A stretch of 64,000 nucleotides of DNA from Mucilaginibacter polytrichastri (GCF_001911425.1 NZ_MPPL01000001.1:3241273-3305272); one strand, 5' to 3'; positions 43,805 through 52,859 are shown, counted from the first letter of the stretch. Notes: generated from the letters alone by a model not told the origin. Made by a program: numbers and translations.

Positions 43805-44968
43805 TTAGTTTAACATCAGGGTCATTTCAACCGAAAAAAGATTACTATCGTTGGCAATATTTAAAAGATGTCGTCCGGGATAAAGTAATTGCAGGCGCTT
43901 GGTAACGTTCTGAATACCAATACCTCCAACGCCATCATCTACCTTTACGCCATCTTCTTTATCATACGTGTTTTTTACCGAAAAGTTAAGCACGTCATCC
44001 TTAATATCGATCTTAATATCCACAAAGGCATCCTCAATAGAATCTCGCGCGCCGTACTTAAAGGCATTTTCTATAAAAGGAAACATCAACAATGGTGATA
44101 TCGAACTTTCTTCAGAATCGTATTGGTAGTCGCAGTTTATTACAATATTATCGCCGTACCGAACCTGTTCTAAGCTAATGTAATCAATTATAAATGCGAT
44201 CTCCTTTTTAATCTCAATTTTAGATACGTTTGATTCGTAAAGCGTATACCGCATTACATCCGAGAGGTTCATTACCAGCTCTTGTGCCCTCGAGTCGTTA
44301 CGCACTATCATGGAGTAAATATTGTTCATGTTATTAAACAAAAAATGCGGATTAATCTGTGACTTCAGGAAGTTGATCTCGAGCGATAAATTGTCGCGCT
44401 CCAAACTCAGTTTATTACGCTCCAGCACAATCATTTTGTAAGAGATGCGTGCCAGGGTAATAATACCTTTAATAACAATGGGCGTCATTACCATGTATAT
44501 AATATCCAGCGAAAAGAAATAAAGTTGCTGGATAGAAAATGACGACATGAGATTGCCCACTACCAAGCTTTTATAATAAAAATACCCCCGCGTACCTTTG
44601 ATATTAAAGGTATTTAAAACAAACACGGCATACTCGTGCGTAACTACAACCCACATTACCAGGCATAAAACCAGTACCAGTGCAAATACCCATATGCGCC
44701 ACTTTAAAAGCTGTGGCACAGCATAATAACAAATGCTGTAAAATATAATGCATACCAGCAGCAGATCTTTAAAAGAGGTAATGAGTGTAAGCGTGGTATT
44801 GGGTTGTAAGATCCTGTTGTTGGTACTGTAATAAACCGAAAACAAAAAGATCCACATAATTAGATGCAGCGAGATACGTGTACGCATCGGGAATTTTTCC
44901 AAGGCTATTTTTTTCCACTTGTCAATTGTTACGAGCAGCTTTTGCTTAAATCCGTCTAATCTAATCAC
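43805..44968 (-). CDS. LytS/YehU-type sensor histidine kinase
   Basis: 387 residues. Four hydrophobic helices (about 28-185) have only short external loops, typical of membrane sensors that detect envelope state or small peptides. A coiled coil leads to the His_kinase domain: SQINPHFLFNNMNNIY carries the phosphoacceptor His. The ATPase part has PFIENAFKYGARDS and DDGVGGIGIQNVTKRLQLLY. It is the first gene of the minus-strand unit with the LytTR regulator. Its start is back to back with the operator of the lanC operon. Confidence 0.9.
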   Translation of the reverse strand: MIRLDGFKQKLLVTIDKWKKIALEKFPMRTRISLHLIMWIFLFSVYYSTNNRILQPNTTLTLITSFKDLLLVCIIFYSICYYAVPQLLKWRIWVFALVLVLCLVMWVVVTHEYAVFVLNTFNIKGTRGYFYYKSLVVGNLMSSFSIQQLYFFSLDIIYMVMTPIVIKGIITLARISYKMIVLERNKLSLERDNLSLEINFLKSQINPHFLFNNMNNIYSMIVRNDSRAQELVMNLSDVMRYTLYESNVSKIEIKKEIAFIIDYISLEQVRYGDNIVINCDYQYDSEESSISPLLMFPFIENAFKYGARDSIEDAFVDIKIDIKDDVLNFSVKNTYDKEDGVKVDDGVGGIGIQNVTKRLQLLYPGRHLLNIANDSNLFSVEMTLMLN

Positions 44969-44970
44969 TT

Positions 44971-45033
44971 GTCGAAGTTTTACTTGCCTTTGTCGAAATA
45001 ATAAGGTTTACTGTTAAACATCACATTGATTTG
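44971..45033 (+). promoter_or_regulatory. Direct-repeat operator and promoter of the lanC operon
   Basis: GTCGAA at 44971-44976 and 44992-44997 (21 bp apart). After 28 nt comes TTGATTTG (45026-45033), five of six fixed -7 positions. The ATG of lanC is at 45119. The repeat orientation points to lanC, not to the divergent kinase gene. Confidence 0.65.
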
Positions 45034-45118
45034 TATAACAATTAAGAGCAAATTATAAATTATAACTAAAATAAACAACCTGTAGCTATAGCACTTAATG
45101 CTGTTTTAATTAAAAGTT

Positions 45119-46315
45119 ATGTTATCAACCAAAACAATCATATCGCACCAGCAAGCACTTACCCAGATAGAGGCAGCTATTAATGGCCCCAATTATTGCT
45201 TTAACAGTTTTGGCTTAAGCAACGGCCTGGCCGGAAAAATACTTTTTAACTGCCTGTATGCCAAACATACGGATAGCAAACAACATCTTGCACTGGCCGA
45301 AAAAGATTTAATACAAGCCCTATCGCTCATAGACCCTCAACAATATACCTCCTTTTTAGGCAGCAGCTTTTACCACGATTTACAGGAATTTGGGCGGGTA
45401 ATAGAATTTATTCATCAGCAAAAATATATTGATTTACTGCCCGATGTTATTTTATTAAACGCCGATACTGTTATATATGATTGGTTTTGCAAAAAGATAG
45501 GGCGGAAAAATCTGGGCATTTATAACGGCGCTGGTGCCGCGTTTTATTATTTCATTAAACGTAGTACTCAGCACAATTACCAAAACCTGGTTAAAAAACA
45601 AATGCTTGATTACCTGATTACCAATAGACTGAGCGATGATAACAATGGTTTGTACTGGACAAATTATGAGTTTACCGAACCCCGGCTTTATACCGGTAGT
45701 TCACACGGCAATGCCATGATTATTAATTTTTTGATCGAAATAAGGAAAGATGAACTATACACCGCAGTATGCGACGAACTTTTACTGGGGGCAGCAACCT
45801 TTATATTAAATAATGAACAATCAGCCAGGCAATACATTTCGCATTTCCCGGTATTTGCAGGCAAACGGGCAACTGTGCCCAACCTTAATTTATGTTATGG
45901 CGATTTAGGCACCGCCCTTGCGCTGCTGGAAGTAGGCAAGGTTTTACAGAACAACAAACTGCAGGATAAAGCCCTTCATGTTTTACTGGCCACCACACGC
46001 AGAACCAGCGTGGAGGAAACGCAAATTAAAGATGCATCCATTTTATATGGCACCAGCGGCACTTCTGTTGCTTACGCTAAAATTTTTGAGGCTAGCGGCA
46101 TCCTGGATTTCAAAGAAGCCGGCCAGTACTGGTATAATAAAACGCCCGGATTTGCTGTTGCGCAAAATGATACAGTTGGCTTTCAATCACACTTTTACAA
46201 CAACCAACCGGTAACTAATTTTAGCTTCAGCTTTGGTATAACAGGTATAGGGATACATCTATTGGGCAGCAGCATGCAGTTGCCGGTTATACAATCATTA
46301 ACAGACTTAATTTAA
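45119..46315 (+). CDS. lanC: LanC-like lanthionine cyclase with incomplete zinc site
   Basis: 398 residues, the normal length. The alpha/alpha-toroid repeats of LanC are visible: FGLSNGLAG (31-39), YTGSSHGNAM with H196 (191-200), LCYGDLGTALALLEVG with C259, ILYGTSGTSVAYAKIF (308-323) and FGITGIGIHLLG (372-383). LanC cyclases bind zinc through one Cys in the CYG motif and a Cys-His pair in the next CHG motif. Here the first Cys is present, but the pair is replaced by L309-Y310. It may therefore be inactive as a zinc cyclase, use other ligands, or serve as a scaffold. It starts a four-gene operon. Confidence 0.85.
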   Translation: MLSTKTIISHQQALTQIEAAINGPNYCFNSFGLSNGLAGKILFNCLYAKHTDSKQHLALAEKDLIQALSLIDPQQYTSFLGSSFYHDLQEFGRVIEFIHQQKYIDLLPDVILLNADTVIYDWFCKKIGRKNLGIYNGAGAAFYYFIKRSTQHNYQNLVKKQMLDYLITNRLSDDNNGLYWTNYEFTEPRLYTGSSHGNAMIINFLIEIRKDELYTAVCDELLLGAATFILNNEQSARQYISHFPVFAGKRATVPNLNLCYGDLGTALALLEVGKVLQNNKLQDKALHVLLATTRRTSVEETQIKDASILYGTSGTSVAYAKIFEASGILDFKEAGQYWYNKTPGFAVAQNDTVGFQSHFYNNQPVTNFSFSFGITGIGIHLLGSSMQLPVIQSLTDLI

Positions 46316-46320
46316 CAGGT

Positions 46321-47265
46321 ATGGCAAACTTTAAAATAGGCTTATTAGATTTTGGCCGCAGAGACAAAAACACCAACAGTTTATTAGCGGTGAGTGATGT
46401 ACTTGATTATGCCATGCGTGCCGAAGCACTTGGCTATAACCGTTTTTGGTTGGCCGAACACCATAACCCCGATATTAAGCAGGCCTGGACAGATCCCAGC
46501 ATTCTATTACCACTTATTGCAGGCTATACCAAAAACATAAAAATAGGCGCAGCCGGCATTTTAATGGGCATACATAACCCATACGAGGTTGCGGCTAATT
46601 ACAAGTTGCTGGCTAACCTGTTTTATAATCGTATTGATCTTGGTTTTGCCAACGGCGGCATTAATAAAGCCATATCAAAAATTACGGTTGATGGTTTGAG
46701 TATGAAAGAGATTAGGAACCGTTTTACAGAAAACGTACAAGCGGTTATTGATTACTTTGAAAAAGAAGCCCATGCAGATGATGATCCGGAAAACATGGTG
46801 ATTATTCCTCCATATAAAGGTGTGAAGCCTTATTTATGGAGTTTGGGTGGATCGAACCGAGGCTTGGTTTCGGCATTAAAACTCAAAACCAATTTTTCGC
46901 GAAGCCTGTTTCACGCGGGTGTAGACCTTGCCTTTGATAAACATCTGATACAAGAATATTATGAAAATTTTGAGCTGCAATATAAAACCCGGCCCCAAAC
47001 TACCCTTTGCATAGGCGGTTATTGCCATACCGATGCTAAAAACGTGGCGGCGATGAAAGCGTTTTATAAAGACAGCCCCGACCACCTCTTCATCGGCTCG
47101 CCTGCCGAGATGCAAGACCACATGGAGACATTAATTATAAACTATGGGTACGATGATATTATTTTTTACAATATGGCCCTCGAACCCACAGACAGAAGTG
47201 AAGTAATAGCCAGCATCAGCGAACTTTTTAATCTATCAGCACATGAGAGCGGTATATACAACTAA
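46321..47265 (+). CDS. Luciferase-like (LLM class) flavin-dependent oxidoreductase
   Basis: 314 residues. TIM-barrel fold of the bacterial luciferase superfamily: GLLDFGRRD at strand 1, AMRAEALGYNRFWLAEHHN, IKIGAAGILMGIHNPYEVA and RIDLGFANGG. It would use reduced FMN (or F420, unlikely in this phylum). It lies 5 nt after lanC and overlaps lanT by 23 nt, so a role in peptide tailoring is likely. Enzymes of this superfamily reduce dehydroalanine to D-alanine in some lanthipeptides; oxidative modification is the other possibility. Confidence 0.85.
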   Translation: MANFKIGLLDFGRRDKNTNSLLAVSDVLDYAMRAEALGYNRFWLAEHHNPDIKQAWTDPSILLPLIAGYTKNIKIGAAGILMGIHNPYEVAANYKLLANLFYNRIDLGFANGGINKAISKITVDGLSMKEIRNRFTENVQAVIDYFEKEAHADDDPENMVIIPPYKGVKPYLWSLGGSNRGLVSALKLKTNFSRSLFHAGVDLAFDKHLIQEYYENFELQYKTRPQTTLCIGGYCHTDAKNVAAMKAFYKDSPDHLFIGSPAEMQDHMETLIINYGYDDIIFYNMALEPTDRSEVIASISELFNLSAHESGIYN

Positions 47266-49453
47266 GCGGTTTCCCCTTTTCAGGCAGCACGATATGATGG
47301 ACTGCGGGCCAACCTGCCTGCGCATGATCTCGAAGTTTTACGGCCGCAATTTTAATGTAGACCGCATTCGCAATTTATCGAGAATCAGCAAAACCGGGGT
47401 ATCATTGCTGGGCATTAGTAAAGCGGCCGAATCTATCGGTTTTCAAACCGTGGGCGGGCGCATTAACTTTGGTAAATTATTAGAGTCGGTACACTTCCCG
47501 TGTATAGTACACTGGCAAAAAAAACATTTTGTAATTGTATACAAGGCAACCAACAGAGGTGTTTATATAGCCGATCCTGTGGGGTCACTCTCTAAATATT
47601 CGCACAAAGAGTTTATCGAAAACTGGTCGTACAGAGAAACAGATCAGGGCCATGAAGGAATTGTATTACTGCTGAAACCTCTGGACGCCTTTTACGTGCA
47701 ACCCGATGATGCCATTCAGCATAGCAGCGGCCTTGTTTTCCTGCTGTCATACATTCTTAAATTTAAAAAGCTGCTGTTTCAGTTATTTCTCGGCTTCTGT
47801 GTAAGCAGCCTAATTATGTTTATGTCGCCTTTTTTAACCAAGGCCATATTAGATGTTGGGGTAACCGAACATAATCTTCAGTTTATTTACTACATCCTGT
47901 TAGGGCAAATCATCTTGTCGGTAAGCCAAATCTCAATTGAGTTGATCCGCAGCTGGATTTTCCTGCATATTAGTACGCGTATCAATGTATCCATCATTAC
48001 AGAATTTCTGTTCAAGCTAACCCGCTTGCCTTTATCCTTTTTTGATACCCGGATGACCGGCGATATTTTACAACGAATTACCGACCATAAAAGAATAGAG
48101 GCTTTCTTAACCAATAATAGCCTTAATGCCATATTCTCGTTAATGACGTTTTTTGTGTTCGGCATTGTGCTGGCCAATTATAATATGTTTATCCTATTGA
48201 TTTTCTTAATAGGCAGCACGCTGTATTGTTTATGGACAGCCTTGTTTTTAAAGAAACGCAAACGTCTGGATTACAAAAAATTTGAGCTGCTGGCAAAAAA
48301 TCAGATGCAAACCATCGAAATTATTAATGGCATTAATGAGATAAAAATTAACGACTGTGCCACCCAAAAGTTATGGAGCTGGGAAAGTACCCAGGCCAAA
48401 TTATTTAAGGTAAGTACCAGCGTATTGTCACTATCACAAATTCAACAGATCGGCGCTCATTTTATTAACCAGAGCAAAAATATCATGATCTCTTTTTTAT
48501 CGGCAAAAGCGGTAATAGAAGGCCAGTTAACAATTGGTGAAATGCTGGCTATACAGTTTGTAATAGGGCAAATGAATGTCCCTTTAGATCAGTTATCGAG
48601 CTTTTTGCAAACCGCCCAGGATGCCAAAATCAGCACCGAAAGGTTAGAACAGATACAACGCCTGGATGATGAGGAACCTACTACAGATTCACTGATTAAC
48701 GAGGTAGATGTAAGCCAGAACATTGTAATTGAAGACCTTACATTTACCTACCCCGGCGCGGGTAATACTGCATCTATAAAAGATGTATCGTTCACCATAC
48801 CGGCAGGCAAGGTTACCGCTATAGTTGGCGCAAGCGGCAGCGGAAAAACAACACTGCTGAAATTGCTGCTTAAGGTGTACGATGCAGATTCGGGCAAAAT
48901 AAAACTGGGCAATACCAGCTTTAATATGATTAGCCCTAAAGCCTGGCGTGCCGGTTGCGGCTGCGTAATGCAGGATGGCTATTTATTTTCGGACACCATT
49001 GCCCGTAACATTGTATTGAACGAAAACGAGCTGGATACCAACAAGCTGGTAGATGTTATAAGATCTGTTAACCTTAGCGATTATGTAAGCGAACAGCCTT
49101 TGGGTTTAAACACCCAGATAGGCTCGCAGGGTAAAGGTGTAAGCGGCGGGCAAAGGCAACGGTTGCTAATTGCTCGCGCACTATATAAAGAGCCCGATTA
49201 TCTTTTTTTAGATGAAGCAACCAGCGCTTTAGACGCTAATAATGAGAAAGATATTGTGGAAAACTTAAAAGTATTTAGCCGTGGCCGTACTGTGGTGGTT
49301 ATTGCGCACCGTTTAAGTACGGTTAGGGATGCCGATAATATTGTGGTGCTAGAGAAAGGGGGGATAATTGAGTCTGGTAGCCATCATGAATTGGTTGGCA
49401 GGAAAGGATATTACTATAACCTCATTAAAAATCAACTGGAATTAGGTAATTAA
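47243..49453 (+). CDS. lanT: Peptidase-containing ABC transporter (C39 domain), LanT
   Basis: 736 residues. N-terminal C39 peptidase with C21 (MMDCGPTCLRMI), H95 (HWQKKHFVIVY) and D111 (YIADPVGS), which cuts after Gly-Gly leaders. Six membrane helices lie between about 165 and 450. The nucleotide-binding domain has Walker A GASGSGKTT, signature SGGQRQRL, Walker B YLFLDEATSALD and H-loop IAHRLS. It would cleave and export the modified peptides. Class I clusters in Firmicutes usually have separate LanP and a peptidase-free LanT, so this is the class II-like arrangement. It overlaps the oxidoreductase gene by 23 nt. Confidence 0.92.
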   Translation: MRAVYTTKRFPLFRQHDMMDCGPTCLRMISKFYGRNFNVDRIRNLSRISKTGVSLLGISKAAESIGFQTVGGRINFGKLLESVHFPCIVHWQKKHFVIVYKATNRGVYIADPVGSLSKYSHKEFIENWSYRETDQGHEGIVLLLKPLDAFYVQPDDAIQHSSGLVFLLSYILKFKKLLFQLFLGFCVSSLIMFMSPFLTKAILDVGVTEHNLQFIYYILLGQIILSVSQISIELIRSWIFLHISTRINVSIITEFLFKLTRLPLSFFDTRMTGDILQRITDHKRIEAFLTNNSLNAIFSLMTFFVFGIVLANYNMFILLIFLIGSTLYCLWTALFLKKRKRLDYKKFELLAKNQMQTIEIINGINEIKINDCATQKLWSWESTQAKLFKVSTSVLSLSQIQQIGAHFINQSKNIMISFLSAKAVIEGQLTIGEMLAIQFVIGQMNVPLDQLSSFLQTAQDAKISTERLEQIQRLDDEEPTTDSLINEVDVSQNIVIEDLTFTYPGAGNTASIKDVSFTIPAGKVTAIVGASGSGKTTLLKLLLKVYDADSGKIKLGNTSFNMISPKAWRAGCGCVMQDGYLFSDTIARNIVLNENELDTNKLVDVIRSVNLSDYVSEQPLGLNTQIGSQGKGVSGGQRQRLLIARALYKEPDYLFLDEATSALDANNEKDIVENLKVFSRGRTVVVIAHRLSTVRDADNIVVLEKGGIIESGSHHELVGRKGYYYNLIKNQLELGN

Positions 49454-49465
49454 ATTGAGCACCCG

Positions 49466-50470
49466 ATGAAAACTTATTACGATAACCAGGTTCTTACAGC
49501 GATTAAAAACTTTAGCCCTGCACCAAAAACAGAGGCAACTACCATTAACGATGCCAAAATATACGAGCTGCTGCTGGCTAAACAAATAGACCAAAAGATC
49601 TCTGCCGAAAAAAGGATCGAGGTACAAAAAATCTGTAATGTTTATTTAAATGGTGTTGTGCTATGCCGAAAAAAGGCAGTTGCAGAAAGCAGACAAGCGT
49701 TTAATAAGGGCGATGATATGTTTGCGCTAATTACCGATGCAGATCAACGGGCTATTATAAACTTATACAGGCTATCGGGATGGGCCTACTATCACTTTTG
49801 CACTCACAATTATAAAACTGCCGAAAGTAACTTACTACAAGGCCTTGCAGAAAGCGCAGTTTTAGAAGCTAATGGCCTGGAACTTTTAATTTACCGGCGC
49901 ATAGAGCAGGTTATCAACCTCATCAATATTTACTTTGCCCAAAAGGATTATGTAAAAGCGGTTGATGCTTGCAGGCGCATGAGTTTTATTTTGCTAAAAA
50001 ACACGCATTACAACTGCTTTGGTGGAGATTGGAGTAACTATAAGTTAGACGCAGTGCCTTATCTTAAAGAAATAATGCTGAATACTGCCTTTAAACTCAT
50101 TGTTAGAAAAAACCTCGAATGCCGGGTAAATAAACAATATGGTGAACTGTATTTTCAGAAAAACATTTATGCACACTTAAATAACTTTCCGGTAAACTCT
50201 TATAACAAGTTTGTAATCAAGCAATGGCTGGGCATTAAACGGCAGGCTACAGAAAATGCTAACAGCAAAAGGTATAGAAATGCCATATTCTCTTTTTTGG
50301 CAGATAATGAAATTGGCGGCGATTATGATACATTTAAGGCTTCCGCATTGGTTCAAATTTTGGGCGAAAGCAATTATCTAAAGATGTTTGGCTTTATAGA
50401 ACCTGCGGTAAAATCATATATCAAGAAACTAACTTTAAGCAATTCAGAAAAACGTGTATTGATTAATTAG
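49466..50470 (+). CDS. Unrecognised protein at the end of the lanC-lanT operon
   Basis: 334 residues, cytoplasmic (no signal peptide or membrane helix). It is helical throughout, with repeats like YRLSGWAYYHFCTHNYKTAE, NLLQGLAESAVLEANGLELL and VDACRRMSFILLKNTHYNC that suggest tetratricopeptide-like pairs. The C-terminus is basic (SYIKKLTLSNSEKRVLIN). I recognise no family. It starts 12 nt after lanT and so belongs to the operon. Peptide-binding chaperone, regulator or immunity role are all possible. Confidence 0.75.
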   Translation: MKTYYDNQVLTAIKNFSPAPKTEATTINDAKIYELLLAKQIDQKISAEKRIEVQKICNVYLNGVVLCRKKAVAESRQAFNKGDDMFALITDADQRAIINLYRLSGWAYYHFCTHNYKTAESNLLQGLAESAVLEANGLELLIYRRIEQVINLINIYFAQKDYVKAVDACRRMSFILLKNTHYNCFGGDWSNYKLDAVPYLKEIMLNTAFKLIVRKNLECRVNKQYGELYFQKNIYAHLNNFPVNSYNKFVIKQWLGIKRQATENANSKRYRNAIFSFLADNEIGGDYDTFKASALVQILGESNYLKMFGFIEPAVKSYIKKLTLSNSEKRVLIN

Positions 50471-50886
50471 GATTGCTTTAGGGATAAAAGAGGCCGTCTC
50501 ATAAGTCAATTAGGAGGCGTTATTATTTGAAGATCATAAAAAATGGATTGTGATGATTGGATGCTGATAGACCGATTCCGCCATTTTGCTCAACTATCGA
50601 AAGCCCAAAATGTTGAAAAGACTTTGGGCTTTCCACTTTTTGAGTTTGTGCGTGATAGATAAAAGTCCTATTTCGACCTTTGTTAAACTCTTTGGGTGTT
50701 AGATTAATTTCAGCTCTGTTACTATCCGTTTTAACTTATTGAAACTGTATCTGTGTAAATTGCAGGAAAAAGAGTTACGGCAATAAACATTATTATCTAA
50801 AAAAATCAGTGAATAAACTTATAGATATTTATATTTGAGAAGAAGTTAATATTAATTTAAACATTCTTTAATCATACCTATCGGAG
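50471..50886. other. Gap with a possible insertion-sequence end and the sigma-gene promoter
   Basis: GAGGCCGTCTCATAAGTC begins near 50490 and resembles the terminal repeats of some Bacteroidota insertion sequences. An 11-bp hairpin (50599-50609 with 50623-50633) follows. No transposase frame is left and I find no opposite end, so this is at most a solo remnant. TATATTTG at 50830-50837 is a good -7 element for the sigma factor gene at 50887. Confidence 0.4.
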
Positions 50887-51492
50887 ATGTCTTTACACGA
50901 CTCATATGATGACTGTAGCTTGCTCAACCTTTTAAAACAAGGAGATTTGAAAGCATTTGCGGCAATTCATAAACGATATTATGGCATATTATATATTCAT
51001 GCTTACAAGATGTTTCCCGACAGGGAGGAAGTAAAAGATCTTTTGCAGGAACTGTTTACCGGCTTATGGAACAACAGAGATGAAATTAACTTTGATTTAA
51101 ATTTAAAAGGCTATTTATATACTGCGGCAAGAAACCGGATATTAAATATTTTTAAACACCAGAAAGTTAAATCAGCCTATATAAGTTCTTTCAAATTATT
51201 TATTGACAATAACAGCCCCAGTGCAGATAAGCAATACCGGATGAAGGAATTGGCGGCCCTTATAGAGGCTGAAGTAAGCTCACTTCCTCCACAAATGCGT
51301 TTGATTTTTGAAATGAGCAGAAATGCTAATCTATCGCACAATGAAATCGCCCTCCAATTGAACATAAGTCCACTTACGGTGCGAAAACAGGTAAATAATT
51401 CACTCAAAATATTAAGAATTAAGCTTGCCGTTCATTTTTTCTCATTTTTTTTAATATTCATCTACTCCATAGCCACACTTAGGTTGTTTTAG
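50887..51492 (+). CDS. ECF-type RNA polymerase sigma factor (FecI-like)
   Basis: 201 residues. Sigma region 2 covers about 14-85 (LLKQGDLKAFAAIHKRYYGI, MFPDREEVKDLLQELFTGLW, NLKGYLYTAARNRILNIFK). Region 4 covers about 118-175 (SLPPQMRLIFEMSRNANLSH, NEIALQLNISPLTVRKQVNN). The C-terminal tail is hydrophobic (HFFSFFLIFIYSIATL), as in many Bacteroidota family members. It is followed by its FecR partner and by a SusC with an STN domain, the standard cell-surface signalling set. It should direct transcription of the downstream susCD pair. Confidence 0.92.
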   Translation: MSLHDSYDDCSLLNLLKQGDLKAFAAIHKRYYGILYIHAYKMFPDREEVKDLLQELFTGLWNNRDEINFDLNLKGYLYTAARNRILNIFKHQKVKSAYISSFKLFIDNNSPSADKQYRMKELAALIEAEVSSLPPQMRLIFEMSRNANLSHNEIALQLNISPLTVRKQVNNSLKILRIKLAVHFFSFFLIFIYSIATLRLF

Positions 51493-51524
51493 TTAACATA
51501 AGGATAATATATCCTTATTTAATT

Positions 51525-52649
51525 ATGGATCCTGACGAAATAGAAGCACTTATAGATCGATATAATACCGGAAAAGCCAGCCCTGAAGAAGTGGACATGG
51601 TAGAATCTTGGTATTTGAAATATCAGTCGTCGGAAAAAAACATTCCGGCAGATGTTTTGGAAAATGATCAAAAGGAAAGCCTTAACCAAATCATTCGTCA
51701 TATTAAAACTAAACCTTCTGGTATAAATTGGCAATATTTATCAATAGCTGCATCCTTGCTTATACTGCTTTCTGCAGGTTTGTTTTTTTATTTTATAAAA
51801 AAACAAACCATGCCGCCTTTAGTGGTTAAAAATATATCAAAACCAGATCTGGTTCCGGGTAGCAACAAGGCACTGTTAACCTTATCTAATGGGCAGTCAA
51901 TTATTTTAAATGGCGCAAAAAATGGCACACTTGCTACACAGGGCAATACTGCCATTAATAAGTTATCAAGCGGCGCAATCAGTTATGCCGCTGCACCACA
52001 ACCTTTTGCTGTAGAAACAGAAATTTATAATACAGCATCAACCCCGCGTGGCGGCCAATTTCAGTTCATCCTTTCAGACGGTACAAAAGTTTGGTTAAAC
52101 TCTGCCTCATCAATTAAGTTCCCGGTAGCCTTTGGTAGCAGCGAACGTAAAGTTGAACTTACCGGCGAAGCTTATTTTGAAGTAGCGCATGATGCAAAAA
52201 AACCGTTTAAGGTAGTATCCAATCAACAGCAGGTAGAGGTTTTAGGGACGCACTTTAATATCAATGCTTATGATGATGAGGGCGTTATTAATACCACCCT
52301 GCTTGAGGGCAGTGTTAAAGTAACAGCAGCCAATACAGCCATTACTATTTTGCCTGGCCAGCAAGCCCAGTTTAAGGACGGGAAGATCAAAGTGGCAACA
52401 GTTAATGTAGATGATGCCGTGGCTTGGAAAAATGGCCTGTTTAATTTTAATGACAACAGTATTCAGGAAGTGATGAGGCAACTTTCGCGATGGTATGATG
52501 TGGACATTAAATATGAAGGAAAATTGCCGTCCAGGCACTTCTCTGGCGAAATATCAAGAAACGTAAATGCATCACAAATATTAGACATCCTGACATTCAA
52601 AAAAATCCATTACCGGATAGAAGAAAAATCAATAATTATAATGCCATAA
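51525..52649 (+). CDS. FecR family anti-sigma factor
   Basis: 374 residues. Cytoplasmic sigma-binding part 1-72 (EIEALIDRYNTGKASPEEVD), one membrane helix at about 73-92 (YLSIAASLLILLSAGLFFYF), then a periplasmic FecR domain: STPRGGQFQFILSDGTKVWL, VELTGEAYFEVAHDAKKPF, VEVLGTHFNINAYDDE. The C-terminal DUF4974-type domain (SIQEVMRQLSRWYDVDIKYE) follows; this type contacts the STN domain. It holds the sigma factor until the receptor is occupied. It starts 32 nt after the sigma gene. Confidence 0.92.
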   Translation: MDPDEIEALIDRYNTGKASPEEVDMVESWYLKYQSSEKNIPADVLENDQKESLNQIIRHIKTKPSGINWQYLSIAASLLILLSAGLFFYFIKKQTMPPLVVKNISKPDLVPGSNKALLTLSNGQSIILNGAKNGTLATQGNTAINKLSSGAISYAAAPQPFAVETEIYNTASTPRGGQFQFILSDGTKVWLNSASSIKFPVAFGSSERKVELTGEAYFEVAHDAKKPFKVVSNQQQVEVLGTHFNINAYDDEGVINTTLLEGSVKVTAANTAITILPGQQAQFKDGKIKVATVNVDDAVAWKNGLFNFNDNSIQEVMRQLSRWYDVDIKYEGKLPSRHFSGEISRNVNASQILDILTFKKIHYRIEEKSIIIMP

Positions 52650-52859
52650 CAATAAAAATCAATAAACTATTTTTTAACTAACCCAATTCTATGAAAAAAG
52701 ACTTACGAAAACTCCCTTAAATTTCTTGGTTTCCCACTTAGGTCTGTTCAAAAAAAACGCACTCCGACGGCAATCGGAATGCGCTAAAAGTTTGAGCTAA
52801 CCCTCCCTATTACGGGAATTTTACTGTATTGCTTCTGTTAACCCAAACTCATCAAATGT
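52650..52859. other. Leader region between fecR and susC
   Basis: 210 bp with a hairpin (GCACTCCGA 52759-52767 with TCGGAATGC 52774-52782, one mismatch) and a nine-codon open frame at 52691 (MKKDLRKLP). It presumably holds the promoter read by the ECF sigma factor. I cannot identify the box. Confidence 0.35.
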
